Shown in pieces: positions 21,800 through 34,065 of a stretch of DNA of 64,000 nt (the first letter of the stretch is position 1; each line of letters opens with the position of its first letter). Made by a program: the position numbers and the translations under genes. The notes under the pieces are model-generated. The model ran no database searches. It worked only from the letters and a program-made list of their open reading frames with translations, and was not told where the DNA came from. Source of the stretch: Tubiluchus corallicola (Eukaryota > Priapulida > Priapulimorpha > Priapulimorphida > Tubiluchidae); assembly GCA_030141605.1 (NCBI GenBank), contig JAQGDQ010000797.1:30787-94786 (forward strand), in the 5' to 3' direction.

Positions 21800-21895
21800 G
21801 AGTGGGTGAATGAGTGAGTGAGTGCGTGCGTGCGTGTGTGTGCATGTATGTGTGGGTATGGGTATGTGGGTGCGCGTGTGTGTGCGTGCATGCAA
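21800..21895. repeat. Imperfect GT/GAGT microsatellite
   Basis: Low-complexity run of GTGA, GTGC and GTAT words. The overlapping open frames are artefacts. Confidence 0.85.
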
Positions 21896-22795
21896 GTATC
21901 CCACAAAAGTTTCGCAAGTTTTTCTTTACATATTCGTCATTCTCAATTCAATTCAATACATTTATTTGTCTCATTGACCACATTACATTACAGTACATGC
22001 AATTATAATACAATATCTACGCAGAGACGGGGCGGCGAAAAACCAAACGCCCAAACCATTCTGGGTCCTCTTGTGGCTAAATATGAACTTTTAGTTTTTT
22101 ATCACATTCAGGTTAGAGGATTCGCGGATTCAGTGTGTATGCATGTTGTGCCTATTACACAATTTACTACATTTTATTGCTAAATCTAATACGAGAAGAA
22201 GCTAGTTTAAGTCAAGTGAGACCACATTGTCGAGTTCGTGTATTCTGTAACTCTCATATACGGTTGTTTATGCGTATGTACGTGGAACCTATGTATATAT
22301 GAATATGTGTATTTATATATGTATCAGCTTTCGTGATTGTTTCGTGCACTGTGTTGCATTGTTAAGTCGCGTCGCTTTCACAGCTGCTTGCTGTTATTCA
22401 GCTGTTTTCATGATTGTGCCTAACAGTGTTGCCTACCCTGACACATCTGCCATCTGATCGTTTTTGTTTGTAGTTTCATGGACTGTCTTTACAGTGTTAT
22501 ATGTTGTCTAAGTTTGGTCTTTCGGAAAACACTGGTAAAGCCTAGTGTTTGCCTCGAGTGATGTTACACACCTATACTTGTTTGCCCGATGTTGTGAAAT
22601 TTCGCTACATTAACACGCAATAGGTTATATATATTATACTGCAAAACGCGTCACCTTTTTAACCATAACAAGTTTCACAGTTGAATGTGTTCTAGTTTTA
22701 CAAAAACCTGTGATTCCGAATATAAAACTACTTGGTTTATTCAAATTGCTAGAAGTTTTAGAGCCAGAATTGATGATACTTAAAAGCCGACCGAA
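21896..22795. other. Upstream region of GPCR 2
   Basis: No gene. A short piece near 22029-22042 (GGGGCGGCGAAAAA) resembles part of repeat A. A TATA-like TTATATATATTATAC lies near 22625, about 170 bp before the receptor's ATG. Confidence 0.4.
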
Positions 22796-23692
22796 ATGGA
22801 ATCTTGGAATGGAAGTCAAACAGAATCACCCGCAAGAATTGATGGTTTGATAGTCGCAGTCGTTCACCTAACTGCAGTGTTTATAGAGCTGTCTAATCTG
22901 TTAGTTATTGTAGCGCTAGTGAAGTACAAACACATGGAAGAATGCAAAAATTGGCACATATGCAGTTTAGCAATTGCTGACTTCTTGACGGGAACACAAG
23001 CGCACGTTTTTATGTGGCAATTATCGAAGAATGACCAGTTAATGCCTAGACATGAGTGTTTACTGAGGATGTATTTTGTTCTTGCTTTTGCTTTTCAATC
23101 AATGACAATGTTGATTATTGTCACAATAGATAGATTTGTTGCCATAAAATACCCTCTGCGATACGATCAAATATTCAATAAGCGGAAGACTCAACTGATT
23201 ACGGCTGGTTCGTGGATGTGTTCACTTGGTTTAAGTACCTTAATTTACTATAAAGACAGACAGTCGATTCATTGCGCATTTGTGACTGTAGCCAGTTTGG
23301 AATTAAGAGTTTTGGTTTCAATACTCTTCTGCATAAGTGCAGCTGTATTAATTGCTGTAAATACTAGTATCGTGTTTATTGCTCGAAGACACATGCGTCA
23401 AATTGAACCAGACGCTCGGAGATCATACAAGCACAACTTAAAATCCGCCAAGGTGATCAGTCTGGTGGTTGGTACTTTCATCGTATGTGGTCTACCTTTC
23501 ATTGTGCTTAACCTAATTATCATCAGTCAGCCCAGCGGTTTTATTTCAATAAATGCCTCTGCGTTTACCGTTGTTTTGCTGTACATTAATTCGTTTATGA
23601 ACCCAATAATTTACGCCTGGAGAAACCAGGAACTTCGTGTATCTTTCAAGAAACTTCTTCATTGGGAAAAATTAGAAGTCCTGTTCAGGTAA
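22796..23692 (+). CDS. Class A GPCR 2, melanocortin-like (MECA-type) orphan receptor
   Basis: Intronless, 298 residues. It begins at an ATG in the good context GAAATGG; the next in-frame ATG (codon 47) falls after TM1, so the first is required. Seven TM segments: about 17-42 (N34 = N1.50), 52-73 (SLAIAD, D62), 88-111, 133-151, 170-195, 217-243, 256-273. It has DRF at 112-114, conserved cysteines C88 and C160, CGLP at 231-234 in place of CWxP, and intact NPxxY (N269-P-I-I-Y). TM5 lacks proline; ICL3 starts IARRHMRQI; the tail YAWRNQELRVSFKKLL closely resembles melanocortin receptor helix 8. One N-glycosylation site (N5). Expected to couple to G proteins at the plasma membrane; ligand unknown. 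In invertebrates such receptors form large families and need not bind melanocortins. Confidence 0.95.
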   Translation: MESWNGSQTESPARIDGLIVAVVHLTAVFIELSNLLVIVALVKYKHMEECKNWHICSLAIADFLTGTQAHVFMWQLSKNDQLMPRHECLLRMYFVLAFAFQSMTMLIIVTIDRFVAIKYPLRYDQIFNKRKTQLITAGSWMCSLGLSTLIYYKDRQSIHCAFVTVASLELRVLVSILFCISAAVLIAVNTSIVFIARRHMRQIEPDARRSYKHNLKSAKVISLVVGTFIVCGLPFIVLNLIIISQPSGFISINASAFTVVLLYINSFMNPIIYAWRNQELRVSFKKLLHWEKLEVLFR

Positions 23693-24038
23693 AATACCTA
23701 TGATTAAGGAGTGCCATACAGGAGATAGGCTAATATTTTTACTGCAAACTTTCGCTCCATCTTTAATAACGATGGCAATAATCAGATCTAACAAACAAAC
23801 AAACAAGCTGTTGTCCAACACTGACAGCAAATGAAGACTTGTGTCAATTTCTGGGACCTGGAAAAGGATCTGACAGCGTTCCCAGGCGTATCATTTTCCC
23901 CACAGTTGGACGGTTTTTATTTCCTATACATCTCACAGACCTTATTTGGGCTTTTCATACTGGGTCGTCTTATTTAGTCACCTTTCAGAATGTCCTTTCA
24001 GATCCCACCCCAAACACAGTAGGCTTAAGGAAGAGTTA

Positions 24039-24145
24039 TGGCACGTTCAGGCGTTGGGACCTCGCTTGCAACTTGCTGCGGAACTCCTCTCAGAAAGAAG
24101 TTGCGCTACAAGTTGCGAGAGAAGTCTCTACGTCTGAACAAGTCA
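24039..24145. mobile_element. Harbinger-like mini-MITE, 107 bp
   Basis: The ends TGGCACGTTCAGGCGTTGGG and, inverted, TGACTTGTTCAGACGTAGAG share the TTCAGAC core of the element at 18797-18966, and both have CGCAACTT-type inner arms. Left flank TTA, right flank TAA. The plus-strand frame at 23839-24156 reads through it and is not credible. Confidence 0.55.
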
Positions 24146-25484
24146 TAACGAAATAATATAGAATGTTTATGCAATTATTTATTATGAGTGATTTATTATT
24201 TGCCAAAAAAGATTTTGAGTTTTCGATAGTTTATTTTAGTTATTATTAGCCAATGATAAATTTAAGTTCGTGAATGAAAAAAAACAGAGATAATAAGTCT
24301 ATGCAAAAGTAATAATGTTGATAGTAATAAGTTAGCACCCAAGACATGGATAAGACTGAGCTCAAATTAACAGCTTTCATCGTTACTTAATTAATTATTG
24401 CCAATCTCAATTTCATAATGTTTGGTTAATATTGGAATGAACCCACAGTTTCTGAATTCTTGAAACCAAACTTTGCCAAAAGAAAAGAAATGTGGAAGCC
24501 GTGGTTGAGCTTGGATTTGAACCATACGCTTTGGTATCGAGTTCGGGCTTAGTTCTGATTTTTTTCGCGTTGCTCCATTTTCAATTTGACTAAAAAAAAT
24601 TCAAATTTTTCCAGGAATATTCCTGTCTAAACCGATTCAAACTTTCAATTAACTGATAAGTTAGTTCGTACTGCCATCTTACCGCTAGTGCTAAAACTAA
24701 TTACGATCTTTTCACTTAACAAAGTACTGTTACAAAAATCACTAATCTATTCAGACAATATAACACATTTATGTGCTCACTGTGACTAGGTTTTATCAAA
24801 AAATTAACTTCATTATCATCTTACAGATGGCAGCATGCCCAAAATGGTCAATCGACCAAAAGTCAAAATTGTCCTGTAGATGGTAGCACGTACTTGGTAA
24901 AGCTTTTCTTATTTAAAGGTCTGAAATTGTTTAAATTGCTGTCAAATTCGGGTGTTTGGAAATGTTTTTGCAAACACTCACATTATTTTGTAAAAATTAA
25001 AAATTATTCTACGTTTCTATTTACGCATATTTCTTCTCAATTCACCTTAAAACTTTCCTATATTTACCCAAATTACAACAATGTATTTGTCCTTCACATA
25101 ATAATAATCTTTATTCCTCTAATATTGATATTCTTGTATTTAAAAGTTTCTAGTGCCGAAAGCGACTGGATCGTATAGTACGCTAGATGCTAAATGATTG
25201 ATTACAGTTGTAATGACAGCTAGGAAATAATATAAGCCCTGTTCCATTTCTCAGCCATAAAATGGTTCATATGCAGCTCTAAAATTTAAAATCAATGTTG
25301 TGCACTATTGTTTGATCTGTTTTTATGAATGAAAAATGGCGAAATGTAAGTTTCTGTGTTGACTTTTGTGCTTATAGTAGCTCGTTCATCGTTACCAGCG
25401 CATACTGCACAGTTATGTTCAGTAACGCACTGGCACGCAGATGCAACCAAAATCCGATTGTATTATAGGTGTACGAGACTGTTG
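24146..25484. other. Intergenic, with possible tRNA-derived SINE relic
   Basis: Around 24461-24560 a minus-strand B-box-like GGTTCAAATCC is embedded in a block that resembles one at 28600-28700 (both have GAAACCAAA, an AAAAGAAA run, then GAGC and TTTGAA in order). This could be one SINE family. No protein gene. Confidence 0.35.
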
Positions 25485-26246
25485 GCGTTAGTCCTCCCAC
25501 AGCAAACGAGTTTTACATTTTCAGGGCAATTTTCTTTATTTTCATGGCAAATAATTGTACAGTAAAATTTCCAAAATTAAGGTTGAATAGTAAAAAAATG
25601 CTTAAAATGTAAAAGAATAAAATTTGTAAGCTCGTGGGGGCTTCAAAGAATGCAAAAGTAAACTTACAATTTTATTTTTCTAAAAATTTCTGCCTGAAAA
25701 ATGAAACTATAGGTAACATTCAGTCTTGCAAAAAGTTTTTCACAGTCTTTATTTTAACTTTAAATTTACATGTTTGCATTAAAAAGCACTTCCATGTCGG
25801 CGAGAAGGTAGCGAATTGGCCTCACAATTGAGTGCCTCTCTTCATCTAAATATGGCCCTGAGTAGGCCTATAAGTGTTCTGTTTTAGACACTTTTGCATG
25901 CCTATGTCTTATATAAGTACATAATTAGTTTAAACATAATTTATTATAGGATTGGATCAGACAGTTTGAACAACATGATTTAGGATCCTCACCACAACAG
26001 ACTTTATACACTATTTACAAAAACATTTACGGTAAGAATAGACTATAACTACACAAGCTGACAAGTTTTACTACAAGATTACATTAGACATTAGTAGAAA
26101 ATGACGGCTAGAAAATATTAATGTTAGAAATTATATACACGGCTGTCTGCACTTATTTAGAAATGATATTGGCTATGGCAAGTTAGAACATTTTTAGAGC
26201 AGATTCAATATGCCTTCTTTGCGAGATTTCCTTCCGTACGCCTATG
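25485..26246. mobile_element. DNA element B, copy 1 (left end missing)
   Basis: Matches the TIR element at 32974-34065 through TTTTACATTTTCAGGGCAA, the AAAATGCTTAAAATG block, CCCTGAGTAGG and the terminus TTCCGTACGCCTATG. It carries an internal segment (25925-25985, CAGACAGTTTGAACAACATGA) missing from copy 2 but present at 53878-53930. No transposase. Confidence 0.6.
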
Positions 26247-27044
26247 AACTTCAGTTATGCAACTGCAGCCACCTTAAAAACACACAATTAACTGGATGAC
26301 TTTGATCAGTAAAATTTAGATGTTTTCGACTTCTGTCTTTTAGAGTTTTGTCTAATAATACGTGATAACCTGCATTTTGGTCATAACACTTTGGGTGTTA
26401 GCTAATAGACCTGCTGACGTAAAGAAGCTGCCACTATCATAATTACTTTTTTACAAACTTGAAAGTGAATCATGTCACCTCATGGTTTGGGGCTACTTTG
26501 TTCACATGTATAAAGTGGCTTGCTGGCCAAAATATCCTTACATAGACTTTGTTCACCTGTTAGGTTTTTAAAAAAATTAAGCAACACTAGCCAAACTATT
26601 GCTGCGTTGCAGTTCTGTTTCAGAAAAAAATACATGTGATACTGTAAAACTATTTAATTTTCACAGTTTGTGCACTGAAATGCCATTAAGGAGCAATACT
26701 GTTTCTAACAATATTTATATTTTTATTTATCTAGTATTTATATTTACAGTTAGATGTCTGCTTTCATTTGATTTGCAACACAAATAGTTTTACTACATTG
26801 GAAACCGCTGCTCAGCGTTAATTCAGTCTTGTTTGTGCACAAAATCTGCAAAAATATGATTGAAAATTTTTTTGAATAAAGTCACATCAGATGATGTTCC
26901 TTATATGTGTACTTAACAGCTTGAAGCGATTGGCTTTTTTTGGTGTAGCATAACATCGAATCCGCTCTTTATTTAGAAGTAACGATTGAGACATAGGGAA
27001 AGATATACTAGCAACGTTTTATGTACATTTCGATGAGCCATAAA
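26247..27044. other. Intergenic, no gene recognised
   Basis: AT-rich; nothing supported. Confidence 0.45.
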
Positions 27045-27410
27045 ATTATTCATTTTGTGTATGCATGTAGTTTATTTACTAAAACAAGTTACATGTATAC
27101 ACGAAGAACGAGGTAAATGCCACAATCGATACATTAGTGATTTCAGTCTAAATGTCACTTTACGTACATTTCCTACTCAAGGTTATAGCATTAAAAACAG
27201 TGTTATGCATACAAGGTACATCAGCATAAAAGTTGCAAAATTTCATAATATATTATATAACAATTAGTGTGCTCAAAGAAGTGAGTTAAATCAGCAAAGT
27301 TTACATTGTCGTAGCGGTTTCTAATGTTAGGGGGCATGTCTGTATAACGTGTTTCTCAGTTTGAATGTCCCCACAAGGACATACCTATTTTCCCTTGGCT
27401 GTCTCGCCCA
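27045..27410 (-). mobile_element. LINE family 2, 3' end
   Basis: Inverted relative of 9003-10312 without the hAT insertion. The minus strand reads CPCGDIQTEKHVIQTCPLT, then a 7-bp deletion shifts the frame. The 3' UTR matches that of the first copy and ends AAATAAACTACATGCATACA. It lacks part of the 3' UTR seen in copy 1. Confidence 0.75.
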
Positions 27411-27693
27411 TCTACCCGTTTCTATCCGCAGCCTATGTGACTAAAGACGCATTCTTGTGAAGCTTATCCGATAATGCTCAAATATTGTCGATTCAAAACG
27501 AGGTGTTTCGAGACCGGGGTTCAATTCCAAGTAGGTTTAGATAGTAACTATGTAAAGAGCTTTTTAATATCAAGTTCTTTCACTTGCTGTCGGGAATAAA
27601 ATAATGCCCAAAGAGCAAGCGTTGCACACATTACATTCGTTTTTTCACACCAACATACGCTAAAGTGTGAGAAGACAAACGTCCAGTTATAAT

Positions 27694-27725
27694 ACTCCTC
27701 CTCCTCCTCCTCCTCCTCCTCCTCC
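27694..27725. repeat. (CTC)n microsatellite
   Basis: About ten CTC units, ending CTCCCCGAGG. Confidence 0.9.
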
Positions 27726-28817
27726 CCGAGGAAACAATTGTTCTAAGTAGAGATGCTCTGGATAAAGTTGCCATGTCTTTCAATATCATCTAAAATATTT
27801 TTAGTACATTAGTATTAAATTAAAAAATCGTTGTTCATCTTGTTTAAAAATAAATCGTAGATGCTTAGACTCGCTGTTGCTAAAAAATAATTCCTGAAAA
27901 TTTCTTGATTTGACATCCATAAACAGGTTCTCCTATGAGGCCATAAAAGTTGTGTGGCACTGAAATGCAAACAAAAAATAGATAATAGAAACGGGAGAAT
28001 GGAAACCTCACCAAAGAAGTTTACAGATCTGCGAACGGCAAGACTCTTTGACGTTTTATTTATTTTCTTATCTATAATTTATTGAACTGTAGTTTAGCCC
28101 CTAGAGAAGCCTCACCGTTACAAGAATGTAAGAAAGCGCTGTTCCAGTGACATTATGGATATAAGAGTCTGTAAATACGTATACGCCGGAGATTACTTGA
28201 CTAGAATGTGATTCTGAAACTTTATTTTCAGCACATCTGCGATCGAGAAAATAAAAAGGAAATATAAAGGTCCCAGAAAATGAGTGAATGCAGTGAAAAT
28301 GTCCTTTTATATTCCTAACCAAAACATGTTAGAAAAAAGTTGAATAGCTTTGTAATTAAGCCAAATAGAAATGGGAATTTTGATCGCCATCCATATTCTG
28401 AGGCTCTAAGTTGTAGCTTGTTTAACTTTTTTTAATTGGCATTGTTACTGCCTTCAGTTGTTAGTTTAATATAAACTTAGGCTAGTATAAAATTAATTAC
28501 TGATAGACAGTAACAAAAGAGTTGACTAATTATTTTTAAATTAATTTCAAAATTATTAATCCACGGTAAAACGAAGTGACAATTATCACTAGCTTTTGAA
28601 ACCAAATTAAAACAAAAAAGAAAGTGTGAAAGGTTATAACTGAGCCTGTATTTGAAACCCGTTTCACATTTACGTCACCAGACTACACAGTTATGATTAT
28701 AGCACCTCTTAATTTAGTCCTGATAGTTCACCAATCAAATCTAGAAGTTTCAAATTTGTTTGTGCTGAACTAATCAGATTATTTTTTTCGCAATTAAGTT
28801 AAAAACAAAATTATTAA
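27726..28817. other. Intergenic, no gene recognised
   Basis: No coding region. Contains the possible SINE relic at about 28560-28760 described under 24146-25484. Confidence 0.4.
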
Positions 28818-29876
28818 CAGGGCCGGGTTACCCTACAGGCTTGCCAGAAACTCATTTCCGAAGTAAGAAAATTATCATTTGCTCTGTGTAAATAACTATA
28901 CGAAGTACTTAAAGAAAGAGTACATAATTACTTCTGTAGTTTTATTGTGCAAGTACGTATATAGGAAACCTGTCTTATCGTATCATTAACTGTGTAATTG
29001 TTTAATGAATAGGCCTGGTATAAAGTCCAAGGCAGGAAATAACTCGTTGGGAAAAACCTGGCGGCTGTGAAAGTTGACGGAGTAGTAATTTCTCCATGTT
29101 AAGAGGCAACGCTTTCTCTTAACTTAATATGTACTAACCGTAGTTAAAGAAAAATTAGTTTTTCCCCACGTATAACAGTCGGATTTATTTATGCAATAAA
29201 GACATAAGTGTGTTTGGAGTAAAGAATCCCATGATGATATATTGAATTGCTAATTTCGTGACGTTGACTAACACTATTTTGTTTTATTTACAAGTCATGT
29301 TGTGAATTTATTAGATTGTTATGTTATGTCGTTATATATGAAGTGATAATGTAAATAAATACATCATGATGCTTTAACTCATTTGTTTACTGTTTTCATT
29401 TACAAATATATACAGGTGACATGACAATGGACATCAAACACTGATGAAATATCTTTCGAAACCAAACTTTAGATGAAACATTTAGTTTGATACATCGACT
29501 TTCCCACCTTTTCTGAACTAAACACGAAATAAGCGAGATCTTGGAACCAAGATAAATTCCCCGTTCTCGACCTGATGGGGGTTTTTGTTTTCGGCAAGGC
29601 TAGTATAGGCTACAAACCTCAAGCTTTGGTAACATTCGGTAAAAATGTGTGTTTTCACTACTGTTATGTTTGGTTTGCAATAAATAGTAAAATAGTGATA
29701 TTTCTTATAGACTATTCTTATTGACAAACGAAAAATATCTATTCTAGTTTAAGAATTTGCAATAAAGTTACTTTAAGCTAAAATATATAACGAGTAAAAA
29801 TATTCAAGACTCCGTCTGAGAGGGATCCCATAATTTTGTTAGACTATGGGCCCCAAAAGGTCATAATATGGCCCTG
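28818..29876. mobile_element. hAT-like element, about 1,059 bp
   Basis: Starts CAGGGCCGGGTT and ends TATGGCCCTG. The flanks ATTATTAA (28810-28817) and GTTATTAA (29877-29884) match at 7 of 8 positions, consistent with an aged 8-bp target duplication. No transposase frame is visible. Confidence 0.6.
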
Positions 29877-29884
29877 GTTATTAA

Positions 29885-32569
29885 TGATCACGATTAACTA
29901 ATTGACTAATAATTGACTTCATGCTAATAATGGCTAGACTTAATTTCAAGATTAAATTGTAAGCTAATATTGAAATAAATCACCTCGTTATCAGTATTTT
30001 TTCACCTTTGGCTCTCCTTTAATTGATGATTGCTTATTTTAAACAATAATTGTGGATTGATTCCACAAGGAAAATTACCAATCAAAACACTGCAAACATT
30101 TTTTACACGTCTTTGGCCTTTAATGAGTGTTTTCTAGAATATTACACTGTCGGCAAACCGACCCGATGGCACCATTATCTAAGCGTTCCATTCTGCACCT
30201 TTGGTTCAGTGACTCACCCAAGGTGCCCTTGTGTGGTTTCACGTGACTAGCTGAATTGAATGTTTTAATTTATGTAAGTATCATCAGTTTACGTAGAAAT
30301 ACTATCAAAATGAATATCAGGAAAAATAAAAGATGTAGAAAGGAGATGGCAGCTTACCAGTCTTTTAAGGTTCAAAATTTAAGAGAGACAAGGAGGTGCC
30401 AACACGTAACTCAGTCACCGTCAGAACTCCGAAATACAATAATAAACAATATTAAATAAAATTTATTTTTATATAGCTTCTTTTGGCTTTGGTAGACGTA
30501 ACGTGACGGTTGTACTTAAGACGCGTTGCTGTGGTACACTTAACATTTGACCTACAGCAACTGCGCGTGCGCACAACGAAACTGTAAAATGGCATATTAC
30601 CTGGAGGTTGTGAAAATACACTTACAGTATTGTAAAAAATTGTGTATTTTTAAGAAATTATGGTAGACATGTTAAGAACAACTTCTTTCCTATTTTTAAC
30701 TTTGGAGGAATATCTGATAGCATATGCTCTTTCCTCCCCCTCAGAATGACTCATATTATTTGTAATGTAACATTACAATATGTCAGTGATTATATGACTG
30801 TGAAATAAAACTCAAATTCCATAATAGAAACAAAATCTATTAAAATTCACAAGCACAATAAATTTAAAAAGATCAAATAAAAAGCGTGAAGCTGTTACAT
30901 CTTGGTTCATCTCAAAAATCTGATTCTAATTCTCTCAGGAAGCCAGTTGGTTTGGCTGGGCATGCGTCCACGGCGCGCTTTCTAAACCAAATCATGATCA
31001 CTCTGCACATATGGCTTCAAACAAGCTATTGGCAGCTCAGTGGAATCCCCTCTCACACTGCTTAGTGGAGGTGACAAGTACATGTGTAAATCCTTGCGTT
31101 TACATAACAGGAGCAAACTCATTCGTTGGGTGTTTGTTTGGACAACAGGTGGCAGTAACCGTAAAAACTCAATTGCGAATCGCTGAAATGCAACTAAAAT
31201 CATGTAGCGTCATTGTAACTGTGTGTTGAACAATGTTTATTGTTACGTCACGTTACAGAGTTGCGTAAAACGCCACCTGTCTTGGACTCGCCAAATCATT
31301 TAAATCCTTGCGTTTGCTTAAGCGTCACAGTGTGAATATTAACAGTGAGTGAGTGTTTGACAAGTATGTTCTATTGTTACATGAACATTGCAATAAAACT
31401 TGAACCCGCAAGGAATACGATTTTGATACGGTGTGCCTGATATTGAAGAGTTAAAGCAAGAAATTTCATAAGTGATTTTTGAGTTTAATACTTCACAGTT
31501 TATTGTGCAAAATATTGTAAAATTCAGATATAACTGCTATTTTGGTGTAGTAACGATACTCTGTTTGGTGAATAAACATTCAACTTCATGAAATTAGATA
31601 GTAAAAGTGTAAAAAATTTCAAAACCAAGAACTTGGTAACTTTTGACGTTTCATTTTAACATTTATACAACAATTAATTCACCTCAGTTAAAAGTTTGGG
31701 ACTTAAATTATGATCTCATCATGTTGCGAAATTAAACAGGTGAAAACCTCATGCTTCAGTGAGAGTGTGCTCTTCACATACTATTGAACATGAAATGAAA
31801 CGGTAAGAAATTGATTAGTTCAATAATTCACTCTTTAATTGACTACCTGTACAGACTTTGTCATCGTCGCTCTACAAGCTGAGATCACTACTCGACGGAA
31901 TAGGCTTATTGCAGATAGTTGTGTCAGGTGCACTATAAAGTGAAATAAACTAGTGCATCTTAGAAGAGAAATGTCTAACTGCTGGACCAGCAAAGATATC
32001 TCTGCTATGTTTGGATGTGTATACATATTCATCCTAAACAAATTATTAAATGAGTCTACTGAGACGTATGTCAGCTAATAGCGCCAAATAGCAATTTGCT
32101 GTCATTCACCCATTAATTCACTAACCAGGATCGATGTTGCTTGCCTTCATTTGCTAAGCATGTCACTGAGTTATTCTGCTCGTCTAATAATGCTCCTTGT
32201 TGTTGCAACGTTCTTAAGTAGAAAAAAGGAAAACTGCCAGAAAAAGTTTCGAGTACCAGCAGAAAAAAGTGAAGTAAAGTCTTGAATATAAATGTCTTGC
32301 ACACCTGCCACTCTACAAATTATAATAATATTTATGTTATATAACGTCTAAGTCTATAGACAGCACATCTGGCAATATTCAAAGACGCTTCACGAACATA
32401 TCTGAAATCATCTTGGCGGACTTAAAAAAGGTTTACAAGATTAGAAGGTAATACTACTAAATTTCATAAAATATAAACAAATACATAAAAAAACAGATTT
32501 TCAAAATACAAGCATATAATGACAAATCAAAATTTGATTACTTCAAAGATTGTATACTATTTTAAATAA
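29885..32569. other. Intergenic, no gene recognised
   Basis: Only the dispersed repeat at 30521-30592 (matching 19308-19375) is recognised. Overlapping frames on both strands near 30982-31229 have no family features. Confidence 0.4.
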
Positions 32570-32830
32570 GTGTGTTTTAATCTCTATTTTAAAAATGTTA
32601 GTGTTCGAGAGTGCCCTGACGTGGATAGGCTGTTCCATAGAGTTGGGCCTGTAACAGCAAATGGCCTATCACGCATAGTGGAACAGCGCACTCTAGGATT
32701 TGAATTTATTGGACGAATCATGTCACAAATGCAATCAGGTGACTCGCCATGAAGTACTTTAAATACAAGTAGTAGTATCTTAAATTTAACATAATGCTCG
32801 ATCACATTATTGTTTCAGAATCTTGCAACC
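32570..32830 (-). pseudogene. CR1/L2-type LINE reverse transcriptase C-terminus
   Basis: The minus strand reads VKFKILLLVFKVLHGESPDC, then the basic R-V-R-C-S-T-M block and GPTLWNSLSTSGHSRTLTF, in the order usual for the thumb and C-terminal region of CR1/L2 elements. After a frameshift the expected IKTHLFK follows in another frame (about 32560-32590). No active-site motif remains. Confidence 0.75.
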
Positions 32831-32973
32831 AACAAACTGTAAAAAATGAAGCTATAATATTTATGTTGAAACGGCTGTATCTAATATTGGTTTGAGTAAA
32901 GGGGTAACCACAGGAGAGTCCAAAGGTGAAGCAAGTCTATGTTGGGTCACATAATAAGGATCAGGGGGTAACA

Positions 32974-34065
32974 CATAGACGTACGAGGCGGAGGGGGGGG
33001 CGGTTGCCCTCCCAGAACAAATGAATTTTACATTTTCAGGGCAAAAACTCTATTTTTAGGGATAAGAAAAATGCTTAAAATGCACAAGAATAAATTTGTA
33101 AGTTCATAGCTTTAAAGAATGCAAAAGTAAACTAACGATTTCATTTTTCTAAAAATTTCTGCTAATTTTTGATCTTGAAAAATGAAAATATTCGTAAAGT
33201 TCAGTTTTGCAAACAAAAAGTTTTTTACAATCTTTATTTTATCATTAAATTTACACGTGTTTGTGTTCACGACAGCATTTAGCAAAGTTGTTGTATCATT
33301 TGGAATGGGACTTGCGATTACAGAGAGTTGTAAATTGCATTACTTCATTAAACATCAGTCATTACCGTCGACTTAAATTTTGTTTAGAAAACGCTTCCGC
33401 CTTGGCGATGCACGTCGAGGATTGCGAATCGGCCCCGAAGTTACAAGGTAAAAGCTCAGTGCCTCTCTTCGTTTGTAAAGGACCCTTTTATTTTAAGATC
33501 CTGCTGTTAATAAAATAGGGATGAAATTTGTGTAGTTCTTGAGATTACTGATTGTAACTCTTGTGGATTTAAACATTGAATTGGAATTTAATAATTTGGT
33601 ATATCAATTTATCTGAATTTTTATGTTACTTCACAGGAAACTTGCTGCATAAATAACCTTGATTTTAGCACACACTTCAATACTTCTTGTTTAATATCAC
33701 TATAAGAAAAGTTATACACAGAAATTAGAAAAGCTAATTACAGAATCCTTAAATGCAATATTGTAGAATTCACTCTGTATAGTGTCTATGTAAAATTGTA
33801 TAATGTTAGTACAGATATTTTGCCTGCAAAAAGAGGCTAATAAAGACTTATCATCATCATCATCATCTCTTCGTTTAAATCTGACCCTGAGTAGGTCTAT
33901 AAATGTTTCGTTTTTTAGACACTTTTGTCAATCTATATCTTATGTAAGTATAAACGTACTCGGCTGTTTGCATTTGATATAGAGTTGCTATAGTAAGTTA
34001 GAAATTTTTCAGGCAAATTCCTTCTGCCCCCCCCCCTTTACGAAACTTCCTCCCGTACGCCTATG
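32974..34065. mobile_element. DNA element B, copy 2, with nested LINE
   Basis: The ends CATAGACGTACGAGG and, inverted, CATAGGCGTACGGGAGG are TIRs, each followed inward by a homopurine or homopyrimidine G/C run. The interior matches copy 1 (25485-26246) but is interrupted by a LINE at 33475-33865. The flanking target duplication is unclear. No transposase. Confidence 0.65.
33475..33865 (+). mobile_element. 391-bp LINE 3' end with 11-bp target duplication
   Basis: Flanked by perfect TCTCTTCGTTT (33464-33474 and 33866-33876). The 3' end reads GCCTGCAAAAAGAGGCTAAT, then AAAGACTT and an (ATC)n tail. Element B sequence resumes directly after it. It is 5'-truncated and carries no coding sequence. 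Confidence 0.85.

Noticed and set aside
27480-27540. tRNA gene near GGGGTTCAATTCC
   Set aside because: A B-box-like word is present, but no A box or cloverleaf arms can be drawn.
29421-29500. Hammerhead ribozyme at CTGATGA (29441)
   Set aside because: CTGATGA, GAAA and a CAAACT/AGTTTG stem are present, but stem I does not pair and stem II has a mismatched closing pair.
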